A DNA stretch of 64,000 nucleotides, from the NCBI GenBank assembly GCA_003254925.1, contig QANZ01017980.1:67291-131290 (forward strand). Reading direction: 5' to 3'. This stretch comes from Chamaecrista fasciculata (Eukaryota; Streptophyta; Magnoliopsida; Fabales; Fabaceae). The notes under the pieces are model-generated. The model was not told the origin of the DNA, did no database searches, and saw only the letters and a list, made by a program, of their open reading frames with translations. Every line of letters starts with the position of its first letter. Position 1 is the stretch's first letter. Positions 25,819 through 38,092 of this stretch are shown one piece after another. A program made the translations under genes and the position numbers.

Positions 25819-26249
25819 CTTTTGGTCCTGTAACTTTTGCTAAGGTCTCAATTTGGTCTCATAACTTTTTTTGTTGCACTTTTGGTCCCATATCTTTTGC
25901 TCAATATGCAGATTTGGTCCTGTGTTACACTTTTGGTCCCATAACTTTGGGTCATGTTGCAGCATTGGTCCTATATCTTTTAGTCAAGTTGCAGAATTGG
26001 TCTCATATTTTTGGCTTAGGTGCAGAATTGGTTTCATATCTTTGGATCAAGTGGAACTAGTGGTGAAACTTTTTGTAAATATATGAGACCAATACTACAA
26101 CCTGACCAAAAGACATGGGACTAAAAGTGATACGGGACCAAATCTGTAACTTTTTGCAAAGATATGGGGCCAAAAGTGCAAAAAAAAAAGTTATGGAACC
26201 AAATTGAAACTTGAATAAAAGTTATGGGACCAAAAGTGCACTTTGGCCA
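25819..26249. mobile_element. Palindromic MITE, 'tttggtccc' family, left end lost
   Basis: The arms carry repeated cttttggtcccata modules and their inverses, ending gtgcactttggcc. A single N at 25818 sits at the left edge and the left terminal bases are missing, so no target duplication can be read. Related copies lie at 34818-35215, 35625-35900 and 47130-47435. Confidence 0.65.
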
Positions 26250-26261
26250 TTAATTAATTAG

Positions 26262-26480
26262 TAAATATTTTTTGGTTAAATTGCCATTTTGGTCCTCTAA
26301 CTATGGGGCTAGTTTCATTTTAGTCCTTAAATTATTTTTTGTTCCATTTTGGTCCTCAAACAATGGGACCAGTTTGATTTTGGTCCTCAAACTATTTTTT
26401 ATTATGCTTTAGTCCTCAAACTTTCACATTAGTTTCATTTGGTCTTAAAACTTTTATACTTGTTCTGTTTTATACTTATT
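26262..26480. mobile_element. Half of a 'ttttggtcctc' MITE
   Basis: Four direct ttttggtcctc / tttagtcctc modules in one orientation only. This looks like one arm of a foldback element whose partner arm has been lost. No ends or duplication were found. Confidence 0.4.
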
Positions 26481-27399
26481 TAAAGATATTGATAAATGTA
26501 TCTTTTTACCTTATGTCTAACTCATGGCCAAGTTGCATTAATAACTATAGAGAGTGAGAATTACTTGGTGTGTTTTTCTGGCTCGATAGTCAACATCAAT
26601 ATATGCCCCGATAAGAAAATAAGCACTTAATTTACAAATAATCAAAGGAATTATTGTAATTTCTAAAAAGAAAATTTACTTATTTAGAGAAAATTCAGCC
26701 ATTGAAAATACCAAACAAAATTTCTAAACTCAATATTTGTGAAAATCAATATAAAGCAACTCAGGCCCAGGTTATTGATGGTAATAGTTCTATACTCATT
26801 ATAATGTGCTTTCTCCATATAAGTTTATTTTAGATAATGATGAAGAATGGTAGAATAGGGTTTTTTTTATTTAAATAATACATTAAGATATATTATGCAT
26901 CTTAATACCCAACAAATTTTTTAATTTTCCCAAATGAATTGCGCATCTGACACACACAATTTTAATATTTAAATTTTTCTACAAAATCGTGCCCTACATA
27001 CACGATTTCAGTACTAGCATTATCACGTCAGTCCTTAAAATCGTGCCACAAGGGCACGATTTCAATTTATTAAAGGGAGGAGGCCGTTGGGCCTCCCCCA
27101 TATATATATATATATATATAACATATATTATATAATATATAATAGTATTTTATAATTGTTTAAATTAATTAATTTTATTCGAACCCTCGAAACTTGCTTA
27201 AGCGATCTAGTGTGCGCTAACCATTAGACTAATAAGGCTTGGTTTGTGTATTATTTGTGACTAAATAACTCTATTTACTATTATTTCTAAGTGTTCATTA
27301 TTTGTCATGTGTACTCTATTTACTTAAAATTTTGTAGTTGTGATTAAAGAACAAGTGACGAATATATATATATATATATAATTTTTGCAAAATTTGATA

Positions 27400-28038
27400 T
27401 GGTTAAAATTACAAAATAACTCCAAAATGTTACCAAAGTGTTAACGGAGAATACCATAAGGTACCAAAGTGTCGCTTTTTAAACCACATTGTACTAAAGT
27501 GAAATATAACCAAACCACAGGGTACCAAAGTGTAATTTACCCTTAATTTTATTACATTAGAAATAAATTTTCTTTCAACCTCTTAAAGTATTAAAATTTT
27601 ATGAAATATTTGTGTTATGCATATGAAATCATGTCATATTTCACTTTGGTATCATGTGTTACGTAATAATGTCAGTACTGAAATTGTGTCTGGAGGGCAC
27701 GATTTTGTAGAAAAATTTAAATAATAAAATCGTGTGTGTCAGATGCGTAATCCATTTGGAGAAATAAAAAACTTTGTTGGATATTGGGATAGATAATATA
27801 TCTTAGTGTATTATTAAATTTTAATACTTTAAGAGGTTGAAAGAAAATTTATTTCTAATGTAATAAAATTAAGGGTAAATTACAATTTGGTATCCTGTGG
27901 TTTGGTCATACTTCACTTTGGTACCATGTGGTTTAAAAAGTGATACTTTGGTACCATGTGGTATTCTCCGTTAACACTTCGGTACCCTTTTGGAGTTATT
28001 TTGTAATTTTAACCATAACAAATTTTGCAAAAATTATA
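27400..28038. mobile_element. Nested palindrome built from two inverted half-MITEs
   Basis: The left half (ccaaagtgttaacggagaat..taatttaccc) and the right half (gggtaaattac..ctccgttaacacttcgg) are inverse of each other. They are spaced by about 350 bp that also contains inverse pieces (aacctcttaaagtatt against its complement). It belongs to the family of 34091-34520. The outer edges merge with the host element and were not resolved. Confidence 0.5.
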
Positions 28039-28469
28039 GGGTAAATTACACTTTGGTACCCTGTGGTTTGACCATATTTCACTTTGGTACCCTGTGGTTT
28101 GAAACCTGACACTTTGGTACCTTGTGGTATTCTCCATTAACACTTTAGTACCCTATGAAGCTATTTTGTAATTTTAACCATAATATATTTAGAAAAAAAA
28201 TTACATATTGACCCCACAAAATTTTCAAAAAATTACAAATAGGTCCCTGGATACATATTATCTAGGGACTAAAATGAAAACTCTAAAAAAATTTGGGGTC
28301 AATATGTAATTTTTGCAAAATTTGTTATGGTTAAAATTACAAAATAACCCCAAAGGGTACCAAAGTGTTAATGGAGAATACCACAGGGTACCAAAGTGTC
28401 AAGTTTCAAACTACAAGGTACCAAAGTGAAATAGGGTCAAACCACAGGGTACCAAAATGTCATTTACCC
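28039..28469. mobile_element. Intact Mutator-like MITE of the 'gggtaaattacactttgg' family
   Basis: 431 bp between perfect 9-bp duplications aaaattata (28030-28038, 28470-28478). It begins gggtaaattacactttgg and ends with the inverse tcatttaccc. It is nearly identical in layout to 34091-34520. Confidence 0.88.
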
Positions 28470-29429
28470 AAAATTATATATATATATCTGTCACTTGTTC
28501 TTTAATCATAACTACAAAATTTTAAGTAAATAGATTACACATGACAAATACTGAACACTTAAAAATCATAGTAAATAGAGTTATTTAGTCACAAATAATA
28601 CACAAACCAAATTTCTTGGTCTAGTGGTTAGCTCACTAAGTCGCTTAAGCAAATGTAAGAGATTTGAATAAAATTAATTAATTTAAACAATTATAAAATA
28701 CTATTATTAATTTTTTTTTATAAAATTTTATAAAATACTATTATATAATATATATATATATTATTATATATATATATATATATATGGGGAGGCCCAACGG
28801 CCTCCTCCCTTGATAAATTGAAATCGTGCCTCAAATCGTGCCCTTGAGGCACGATTTCAAAGACTGACATATGTAAATCGTGTTTCTCAAGCGCGATTTT
28901 AGTACTAACGTGATATTGTCAGTATTGAAATCGTATTTGCAGGGAACGATTATGCAGAAAAATTTAAATATTAAAATCGTGTGTGTCAGATGCATAATCT
29001 ATTTGGAGAAATAAGAAAATTTGTTGAGTATTGAGATACATAATATATTTTATTGTATTATTTAAATAAAAAAACCGGTACAATACTACCATCTATTGCA
29101 ACTTGGTGTCCATTTACTATAATATTATTGAAGGAAGTTGTTACTAAGTGTGTAATTCATATTTTACACCAACATATGATTGAATCTAAGAACGAGTTTT
29201 AATTGGTATATTTTTGGGATTAATATAGTTAGGAACATTTTAAAGCTTTGCAATTCATTTATCCGCCTCTTCTTTATATTTATAATTTTTTTAAACTATT
29301 AAGTATTATCTAATCATTTTCTTTTTTATGACCTTGACTATAGTCTATATTGCAAGTGTAGGATTCACATGGCACCTTTCACTGATGAAAATTTGTTTGT
29401 AGAGTTTACTAACAAAGTGTGTAATCATA

Positions 29430-32372
29430 GTTTTTTTTTTAAATACATGTAGTACTTTTTATAATTTTTTGGAGTGAACTTTGCATTCCACTTAATACAC
29501 TTTTCATCAGTTGCTTACAACACCATCTTCCTGAGTGAATTCATGCAGCTAGATTGGGATATGTTTTAGGCAAGTAGAAAGAGATTAAGGATTTCACTGA
29601 TAGCAATGTTGGCAAGAGCATCCGCTACTTGGTTCCCTTCACGATGTCGATGACTAAACTGGACAAGCCAATCCCTTCTACACAACTCATTGATATAGTG
29701 GACAAGGCCATAGTAGTGTCTGGCATGGGCACAGTCGTGCTTAATAAGATTAATAGCAGTAAGGGAATCACTTTCAACCCAAATTTTTTTAATACCAAAT
29801 TGCCAAGCAGTCTCCAAACCAGAGATGATCCTCCAAAGCTCCGCTGTGAGAACAGATCCTTCACCAAGGTGGCGAGTGAAGAGTCGCGCAAGACCCGTAC
29901 GCAGCCCACCTTCCAAACACGCACCATCCATGTTGCACTTGATCCAATCATTTTTCGGAAAAGCTCCAACCGATCAGCTCTGTTTTCCTGCCTATACGCA
30001 TATCAGCAAGTTTATTGTTATTAGCCATAATCTCATCAACATAGCATTCTGATTAGAATTACGCTGCTTGCCACTGAAAACAAAACTGTTTCTTTCACGC
30101 CACAAATGCCATGTAGTAACCCCAAAGATGCAAGAATGTTCCCTATTGTTATGAGAGTGTCGATTTCTGAGATTAGCAAGAATCCAATCATGACAGTTTG
30201 CAGTAAAGAACGAAGGGATATTGTTGACATCCAGAACTTTTTCCCACACGTTCCTAGCCTTCTTGCAGTCACGTAAAACATGAAGAATCGACTCATCATG
30301 GATTCCACACTGCGGACACGAACTTTGCACAGACACACCACACTTACACCTCTCCAAGTTGGTCAAAAGTTTCTCAAGACCTGCAAGCCAGAGGAAAGAT
30401 TTAACTCTTTGAGGGCCTTGCCACTCCCAAAGATGTTTCCACAAAGAGTTAGTGGCATGAATCCAATCATTGGCGAGATAAGAGTAAGCAGAAGCAACAG
30501 AGAAAGTATTATTTTTGTTGGAATTCCAGACAATCATGTCATCGCCTCTAGAGTCAGAAGGAGGAATTTGAGACGCAAGTTTCATGCACTTTCTAGTGGA
30601 AAGCATGCCAGAGATTCTAGTCCAGTCCCAATCACCTTCATTAGCAAGAAAGTCACAAACTTTGGCCTGCAGATCACACTGAGAAATATCCCTATTAGTG
30701 AAATGAGTAAGAGGCTCTTTGCCCAACCAAGTATCACTCCAAAAGCTGGTTGTGCGCCCATTGCCTACAACCCATTTAATATTAGCCACAACATGATGCC
30801 AAACCCTTCTTATGCCTCTCTAAATGTTTCTTTCCATGCCTCGTCTACTAACATTGGGAATAACATTATTCCCACATTTATATTTATGCCGCAAGACGTC
30901 AACCCAGAGTTTATCTTTTTCGTCAAGAGATCCCAACCAAGCTTCATAATAAGAGCTTCATTCATTATTCTTGTATTTTTAAAACCAAGATCTCCAAGAT
31001 GAGTAGGTGTACAAACTCTACCCCAGGCCACAAGGCTAGGTCTCCGTCTAGACTCACAAGAACCCCAAAGAAACTCCCTAGCCATTCGATCCAAATCATC
31101 ACACACCGAAGCGGGCAGCAAAGCTGTTTGCATGTAGTAAACGGGGAGGGAATTTAGGATCGAACGAATCAACGTGGCTCTACCAGCAAGAGAAAGGGTT
31201 TTCGCCTTCCAAGAGTTTAATCTCTTCCTAGCTTTATCAATGACAAACTGATATGTGAATTTGGTAACTCTAGAATGATGAAGAGGGGCTCCAAGATATT
31301 TACCTAGGTTACCAGTCAACTGAAAACCAACACTCTGGGAGATTTGATTTTTTACTGTATGATTAATATTGGTAGAGCAGAAAATGCGAGATTTATCACT
31401 ATTCACCTTTTCACCTGAAAGAGAACAGAAAGTATCAAGAATACCTCTGATAACACTGGTTTGTGCAACACTAGCCTCCGAAAAGAGAAAAAGATCATCA
31501 GCAAAGAAAAGATGAGAGACTTTCGGGCCTCCATGCGAGAGACGGATCGGGGTCCATTCACCTTTCTGGACAGAGTCTCCAATGAGGTGACTGAGTCTTT
31601 CCATACACAAAATGAAGAGATACGGAGACAGAGAGTCACCCTAGCGGATCCCTCTCACCATAGCAAACTCATCACATTGCTCCCCATTCCATATAACTTT
31701 CATTTTAGCAGAAGAAACACAACACATGATAAGTTTGATCCACGGAAGGCTCAAACCAATAGATTTCAACGTATCTTCGAGAAAATCCCAACGAATTCTA
31801 TCATAAGCTTTTTCCATATCAACTTTGATAGCCATCATACCCTTCTTGCCTTTCTTTCTCTCCATAGAGTGAATGATTTCTTGGGCCACAATGATATTAT
31901 CATAACTATTCCTGCCTGGGATGAAGCTGCACTGATTTTGACCAATGAGAAAATCCATGTGACTTTTCAGACGGTTAGCAATGACTTTGGTAACAACTTT
32001 ATAAATCACATTACACAAAGCAATTGGGCGAAACTCTTTAATGCATTCGGGATGATCAATTTTGGGAATGAGAGCAGTAAGAGTCTCATTAACATCTCTT
32101 ATGCGCTCAGGATCATGAAAGATATTACAAACAAAATTACAGACAGTACCTCCCACAGTTTTCCATTGACTTTGCAGAAAAAGACTATGAATACCATCCG
32201 GGCCCGCAGCTTTTAACCCCTTCATACTAAACAAGGCCGACCTGATATCTTCATCATCAAACTCTCTCTGGATGTCCATCAGAGTAACGTCATGCAGCTT
32301 AGGAAAAAGATTCGGCATAATGGAGAAGTCACAAGATAAGATAGCATCACTTTTGTACAAAAGAATGTTATT
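29430..32372 (-). mobile_element. 5'-truncated LINE (reverse transcriptase, zinc-binding, RNase H), broken
   Basis: Read on the minus strand. 32360-31641 holds the RT fingers and palm (KGLKAAGPDGIH, FRPIALCNVIYKVVTKVIAN, IPGRNSYDNI, KVDMEKAYDRI). A TAG stop interrupts the RGIR/GDSLSPYLF block. 31610-30810 continues the palm with the FADD catalytic box (HLFFADDLFLF). 30789-29992 holds a zf-RVT domain (WKHLWEWQGPQRVKSFLWLA). 29931-29566 is an RNase H-like tail with EGNQVADALA. A T run at 29432-29441 is the A tail. The endonuclease/ORF1 half is missing, and a stop plus at least two frame breaks make it a dead copy. No target duplication was found. Confidence 0.88.
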
Positions 32373-33394
32373 TAATATTTTGATATTAAGTGTTTATGGT
32401 TTATTCCATTCAGAAAGAATGTTTTGATTTGTAATATTTTGATATGTAATATTATTCATTATAACACTTATTATCTATCAAATACATAGGTAATTAGATG
32501 TTTAATTAAGACATTTATTTTTTTCTAAAGCAATTTTTTATCTTATTAACCTGACTATACAAATGCATTGAATCAAAACATTCGTGCAATACAATTTTTT
32601 ACCTAAAAAAGAAAAAACACTCGTGCAACGTATGCGTCCCATACTAATTTACATTGAAAATAAAGGCTAAAACCTCATTTTAGTCCTATTTATCTTAAGT
32701 TCTATTTTAGTTCCTAATATTTGTTTGTTCTACTTTGATATTTAATGTTTCTTAAAAGTTTTGTTTTCATCCTTAACAACTAAATATAGTCATATCGTTA
32801 ATGTTTTAAGCTTAAATGCAATAAAATTAAAGTTATAAGTTATACTTGACAGAGTCATTTTTTATCCAACCAATTGAGATTATTAACAAACAAAATTGAG
32901 AGAGAAATCATACCAAATTAAAATTGGTCCGCACATTCCGTGAAGTTGTGAATGGATTTTGGGTGTTGGCCATTTGAGGGAGGAATCTCAAGTTTTCTTC
33001 AAACATAAAAGTTATGAGTTTGATGAGTTTAATGGATGGTTGGTGTTTCAATTTCATCTCTATTTTGTTGGCTTACATTCCTTCAGAAAAAAAAAAATGC
33101 TAGATTTTCAAAGTTTATTTTCTGTCCAGAGAACATACCGAAGTGCTTGCTTATTTTTAGAGGTTAACTTAATTTTAATTTGGTCTTAAAAGCCTTGTAA
33201 ATGAATATCCATGTGATTTTAAATTCTTTTAATTTACATTATGTCATTAAATTTAGATCCTGAAAATCTTATGATTTTTTGTTAAAAAATAAGAACTTCA
33301 AAGGAAGAATGGGTAATACCGTAATAGTACAAATAATTGGTGTATTTAGTTGAACAAAAATTACCACCATGGATATCATGCCACACATCAATAA
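32373..33394. other. Intergenic DNA
   Basis: AT-rich, with weak one-armed 'tttagtcc' MITE-like modules around 32660-32790. No gene was seen. Confidence 0.45.
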
Positions 33395-33403
33395 TTTTTT
33401 TTA

Positions 33404-33911
33404 GGGTAAATTACAAAATAGGGTCCTGTGGTTTGGCCCTGTTTCAGATAAGGTACATGTGGTTTGAAAAGTTTCAAATTGGGGCCTGAGGTTAACTCCG
33501 TTTGCAAAATAAGGTCTAGGTGGTTTTGACCGTCAAAAAACTAACGGTGCACGTGATAATTTGTCTAACAATCTCAGGGTCTTTAGTTAAAATACTATTT
33601 TAAGACCCTAACTATTAATTTTTTTGTGTTTGAATCCCTATTTCTTATGTCGTCATGTTAAAATACTATTTTAAAATACTATTTTTGCGTTAGTTAAAAA
33701 TAGTTAGGGTCTTAAAATAGTATTTTAACTAAAGACCCTGAGATTGTTAGGCAAATTATCACGTGCACTGTTAGTTTTTTGACGGTCAAAACCACCTAGA
33801 CCCTATTTTGCAAACGGAGTTAACCTCAGGCCCCCATTTGAAACTTTTCAAACCACATGTACCCTATCTGAAACAGGGTCAAACCATAGGACCCTATTTT
33901 GTAATTTACCC
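33404..33911. mobile_element. Mutator-like foldback MITE, deletion derivative of the 36619-38815 family
   Basis: 508 bp with ends gggtaaattacaaaatag and the inverse ttttgtaatttaccc. The 9-bp duplication tttttttta is at 33395-33403 and 33912-33920; the T run makes its edge slightly less certain. The arms share ctgtggtttggccctgtttc and ggttaactccgtttgcaaa with the larger element at 36619-38815. Confidence 0.82.
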
Positions 33912-34090
33912 TTTTTTTTAAAGAATAAAAATTTCAATATCACCATGTGTAGTTGTGTACAAAGCTCTCAATCGGGTAGCAAACAAGAAACAGGATAAGA
34001 ATTATTACTGTTATCAAACCCCAAACCGAACCCAATATCACAATATATATGCCCTCTGATTCCTCTAATTAATGTGATATATAATAATAA

Positions 34091-34520
34091 GGGTAAATTA
34101 CACTTTGGTACCCTGTGGTTTGACCCTATTTCACTTTGGTACCTTGTGGTTTGAAACTTGACACTTTGGTACCCTGTGGTATTCTCCATTAACACTTTGG
34201 TACCCTTTGAAGCTATTTTGTAATTTTAACCATAACAAATTTTGCAAAAATTACATATTGACCCCAAAAAATTTTCAAAAAATTGCAAATAGGTCCCTGG
34301 ATACATATTATATAGGGACTAAAATGAAAAATTTAAAATTTTTTTGGGGTCAATATGTAATTTTTGTAAAATTTATTATGGTTAAAATTACAAAATAGCT
34401 CCAAAGGGTACCAAAGTGTTAATGGAGAATACCACAGGGTACCAAAGTGTCAAGTTTCAAACCACAGGGTACCAAAGTGAAATAGGGTCAAACCACAGGG
34501 TACCAAAGTGTAATTTACCC
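34091..34520. mobile_element. Intact Mutator-like MITE just downstream of PAR1
   Basis: 430 bp, gggtaaattacactttgg to its inverse, with the 9-bp duplication taataataa at 34082-34090 and 34521-34529. It lies 90 bases beyond the PAR1 stop codon, so it probably falls in or next to the 3' UTR. Confidence 0.88.
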
Positions 34521-34609
34521 TAATAATAATAATAATACTGTGATTTAATTTTGTAGCCGCCTAATAATAACTAATAATGGTGGAATGGAGCCAAATTAAA
34601 CGACATCGT

Positions 34610-36416
34610 TTAGAGGGGAGAAGGAGCAGGTGCTGATTGTAAATCCTCTGAAACAGTAGGACCAGGTGCAACGGATCCTGAGCTCAAAAGCTCGATCATG
34701 GCACGGTGAGGGCTGATCCTCTGTCTCTCACACAAGTCAGGCAAGAATACACCTGCATCATAAATCAAGAAGTACAAGAATTAATACTTTGATTAATGGT
34801 TAAGTTAGTAAATTAGTAGGTCAAATTGCAAATTTGGTCTCATATCTTTTGTTCAGTTCTCAATTTGGCCCTATATCTTTTTTCTTTGCATTTTTTGTCT
34901 CATATCTTTAGGTCAGGTTTTAATTTTGTCTCGTATTTTTTTTTGTTGCATATTTGGTCTCATATCTTTGGGTCCATTGCAGAATTGGTCTTATATCTTT
35001 GAGTTAGGTGCATAAGTGACTCATATCTTTGTAAAATAATCAATTAATGATTGATCTTTTTATAAAGATACGAGACCAATTATGTTACCTATCTAAAAGA
35101 TATGGGGCTAAATTAGGACCTTTTGCAAAGATATGAGATCAAAAGTGTAACAAAAAAATATAAGACCAAATTAAAAACTTAACAAAAGATATGAGATTAA
35201 ATTTACACTTTTACCTAATTAATATAATGGAATGGACATATATAATGTAGTGTAGATGCTTGCTTTCGTGGTCAATTTTGGAAGCGAGAGTGGGACATGA
35301 AGAGAAATAAGAGTTACATTATGTCGAAGGAAATGTCACGATGCTGACTTTTTGCAAGCAAGAAACGTGGGAGAGGGTTTATCATTAGGTATAAATAAAA
35401 AAATTATAAATTAAAGGTAAAAATACTATTTGGTTATTTAATTAATTTTGTATTATACTCAAAAAATTTAGCTAGATAAAAATTAATTTGGATTCAATAC
35501 AAAACAACAAAATGACACTTTTGCCTAAATGAGTACAAAATAGTTAACATATTTATTAGAAAACTTTTATTAATTAATATGATATTATTTTTCTAGGTGT
35601 ATATACAATTATAGATAGAAGGTTAAAGTGCAAATTTAGTCTTATTGTTTTTATTGTAATTTTAGTCTCATATCTTTGGATCAAATGGAGGATTGGTACC
35701 CTATTTTTTGTTACAAATTTGGTCATATAATTTTTTGGTCATATTGCAGAATTAGTTTAATATTTTTGAAAAATGTTTCATCGTTAGTCTCACTTGATTC
35801 AAAGATGTAGACTAATTTTTCACCTAACCCAAAAATAATAGAATCAAAAGTACAACAAAAAATATACAGGATCAAATTGAAAACTGAGTAAAAGATACGA
35901 GTAAATGAAAATACCTTCACCAGCAGCCAAATTGAAGTAAAGATGAACAATGTTGGGGCAATTATTGAAGCAAGAAGGAGAACAGAGCTTAGTGGTGACT
36001 TGAGGCTCAAGCAAAGTGTCCGACGAGATTCCGACCAACTTCCGATGAAGCCCGCAAGCTTTAACGCATCCATCACTCTCAATATATTCCGACATGCCTT
36101 CCACCATTACTTCCGATGTCCTACACTCATACTCTGACTCTGACGACGTCGTTTTATGAGTCTCCAACACACATCTCTTCCCACTCGACGCTATCGAAAA
36201 TGCACACACCTTCTCTGGTAATTCCTCGCACACCATCTCTCTACCTGCAACCACAATAATTACTAATTAACATAATTTTCATTAATTAATTAGATATTCT
36301 CGATCACATGTAGGTGATTATTAATTACCGAAAGAGGCATGGATGAACAGGGAAGACAGGACGAGAAGCAGAGACAGCTTCATTGAAGAAGAAGAAGAAG
36401 AAGAAGAAGAAGACAT
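34610..36416 (-). CDS. PAR1: PAR1-family secreted cysteine-rich protein
   Basis: Three exons on the minus strand: 36329-36416, 35915-36244 and 34610-34752, all GT-AG with matching phases, giving 186 residues. Exon 1 encodes a Ser run and a hydrophobic signal peptide (MKLSLLLVLSSLFIHASF). The mature part has the family signatures VCEELPEKVCAFSIASSGKR, YECRTSEVMVEGMSEYIESD, CVKACGLHRKLVGISSD, LLEPQVTTKLCSPSC, NCPNIVHLYFNLAAGEG, and FLPDLCERQRISPHRAMIEL. A Pro/Ala/Ser tail ends APAPSPL. PAR1 (photoassimilate-responsive protein 1) was named in tobacco from sugar-induced transcripts; its biochemical role is not known to me. It is probably extracellular. A TATATATATA box near 36491-36500 lies about 80 bases before the ATG. 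Intron 2 is filled with MITEs. Confidence 0.93.
34818..35215. mobile_element. MITE of the 'tttggtct' family in PAR1 intron 2
   Basis: Direct tttggtctcatatctttt modules on the left and their inverses (aaaagatatgagattaaat) on the right, with an end near cttttacct. The target duplication is not clear. It lies wholly within the intron. Confidence 0.6.
35625..35900. mobile_element. Second, decayed MITE in PAR1 intron 2
   Basis: Opens taaagtgcaaatttagtct and carries the inverse block atcaaattgaaaactgagta on its right. It is degenerate, with no clean duplication. It ends about 15 bases before the exon 2 donor. Confidence 0.5.
36385..36413. repeat. (GAA)n microsatellite coding the Ser run of PAR1
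   Basis: A GAA run on the + strand, read as TCT/TCA Ser codons on the minus strand, right after the PAR1 start codon. An internal ATG follows (Met10), so length changes in the repeat would alter only the tip before the signal peptide. Confidence 0.8.
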
Positions 36417-37359
36417 GGCTAATTATATTGTGTGAATGTGAAAACAAAGGACGACGAAATCAGAATGGAAAGGAGAACAAAGGGGTGTGTATATATATAT
36501 AGTTTATATCACGCGTTTTCTTTTAGTTTCTACTCTGTCAAGCTTTACCGATTCTTATAGCCTACGTCACTCGTCGATAGTCCCATCCCATTTCATAAAT
36601 TTTAAACCAATAAAAATAGGGTAAATTAAGAAAAGGGCCATGTGGTTTGGCCCTGTTTCAAATAGGGTACATGTGGTTTGAAAAGTTTTAAATTGGAGCC
36701 TGAGGTTAACTCCGTTTGCAAAAATGGTCCCGAGGTATATTTCCATCCAAAATTTAACGGAAATTTTAGTTAAAATACTATTTGAAGACCATAACTATTA
36801 TTTTTTTTGCGTTTGAATCCCTATTTCTTACAATTTCATCCTAAGGACTAGAAAGTTATTAAAAAAAGTTTATGATCTTTATCATCTTTATTCATTTTAG
36901 TCCCAAATCCTCAAAATGAAATTGTAAAGTGTCCCAAAACTCTTCCAAACATTCCTATTTAGTCCTTAAAAATATTAAAAACCCTAAACTCTAAACCCTA
37001 AATCCTAAACCCCTAAAAAAAAACTCTCTTGCAATTTGGTCCCTAAATCCTTCTTTCCTCTTCACCTTGCCTCAAATTTATTAAATCAGAATTAAAAAAA
37101 TAACATTCTGGTCCCTAAATATTCATCATTCATCATCTTCGTCTTCGATTCATCATCATCATTCATCATCTTCGATCTTCATCTTCCTCTTTTCATCATC
37201 ATCATCATACCCATCTCCACATCTCAATCTTCATCTTCGATTCATCATCATTATTCATCATCTTTGATCTTCATCTTCCTCTTTTCATCATCATCATACC
37301 CATCTCCACATCTCAATCTCCAATCTCCAAGAATCCCAAGTCACAAACACAGACAAAAT

Positions 37360-37960
37360 CTCAATCAAGCAGACAAACAAACCCAGATAAACAGAAACAA
37401 GAGAGAAAGAAATAACAGAGCAAAAATGGAGATACTGTCACAACTATGGAAATCATTCTGCTTAGTCTGCAAATCATTCTACGCACTCGCAGATCTGAGC
37501 GCGATGACCTCAGTGAAGGTGAACGCGAGCTTCGACGCGGCGGCGGAGTGCGGCGACTCCGTCGATTTCCGGAAAAGGGAGAGAACAGCGGAGCAAAACA
37601 ACAAATAACACGCAATGGAGTAACTCCAAACTGATTCGAAGCAACAAAAACAAGGAATCAACAACCAAACACGAAAAATCGCGCACAAAATCATCAAAAT
37701 CGAACTTCAACCTTCGAAGTTTCGCCAGCGATTTTTCTCACGATTTCGCTCTCGATTCTGTCTCTCTTAGCCCTATTTTCAAACGAACAGCCACGACGCT
37801 CTACCTCTCTCTCTCACAAGACGAAATCGAAACGCAAAACCCCTCTTTTTTCAGCCAAAATTACACCCTCTTTTCGGTTTTGAGTCGCGATTTATAGGCA
37901 GATAAGTCTTGCGGAGGTGAAGTTGCAGGTTGAGTGTCAGCCATGTGAGGGTTGGAGGAT
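37360..37960 (+). pseudogene. GC-richer cargo of the Mutator-like element, source unknown
   Basis: On the + strand an ATG at 37426 opens MEILSQLWKSFCLVCKSFYA, then LADLSAMTSVKVNASFDAAA, and stops at 37606-37608. The base composition and codon-like pattern contrast with the arms. I do not recognise the source gene, and the minus strand is also partly open. It could be a first exon plus 5' UTR (inference). Confidence 0.45.
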
Positions 37961-38092
37961 TGGGTTTGGTGCAAGGTGAAGAGGAAAGCAGCGAAGCACA
38001 TGGTTTCTTTTGGAGTAAACTTCCAAATAATTCATCTTCATCTTCATGATGAAATTAGGATTTAGGGACCAAATTGCAAGAGAGTGATTTTT

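Larger units (their letters stand above)
26858..29076. mobile_element. Large foldback Mutator-like element with nested MITEs
   Basis: 2,219 bp. The left end is gggttttttttatttaaat and the right end is its inverse. The 9-bp duplication has one mismatch (ggtagaata 26849-26857, ggtacaata 29077-29085). Each arm carries cacgatttc/aaatcgtgcc hairpins, a ggaggcc/ggcctcc block, an AT microsatellite and a tRNA-like block. A third partial copy of the arm lies near 27690-27780. Further palindromes of the 'accaaagtg' family, one complete (28039-28469), are nested inside. There is no transposase. Confidence 0.8.

Noticed and set aside
27185-27240. tRNA gene on the minus strand
   Set aside because: It has A- and B-box-like motifs, but no full cloverleaf, no acceptor stem pairing and a repeat context; better read as a SINE-like piece in a transposon arm.
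26980-28960. CRISPR-like array of repeated cgtgcc hairpins
   Set aside because: Repeats are irregularly spaced, in both orientations and in a plant transposon; no cas genes.
30280-32216. Long + strand frames (about 240-250 codons) at 30280-31002 and 31461-32216
   Set aside because: They are shadows of the minus-strand LINE reverse transcriptase and zinc-binding coding.
37264-37608. 114-codon frame as a native gene
   Set aside because: Its first half is simple ttcatcatc repeat and it lies inside a delimited Mutator-like element; treated as cargo.
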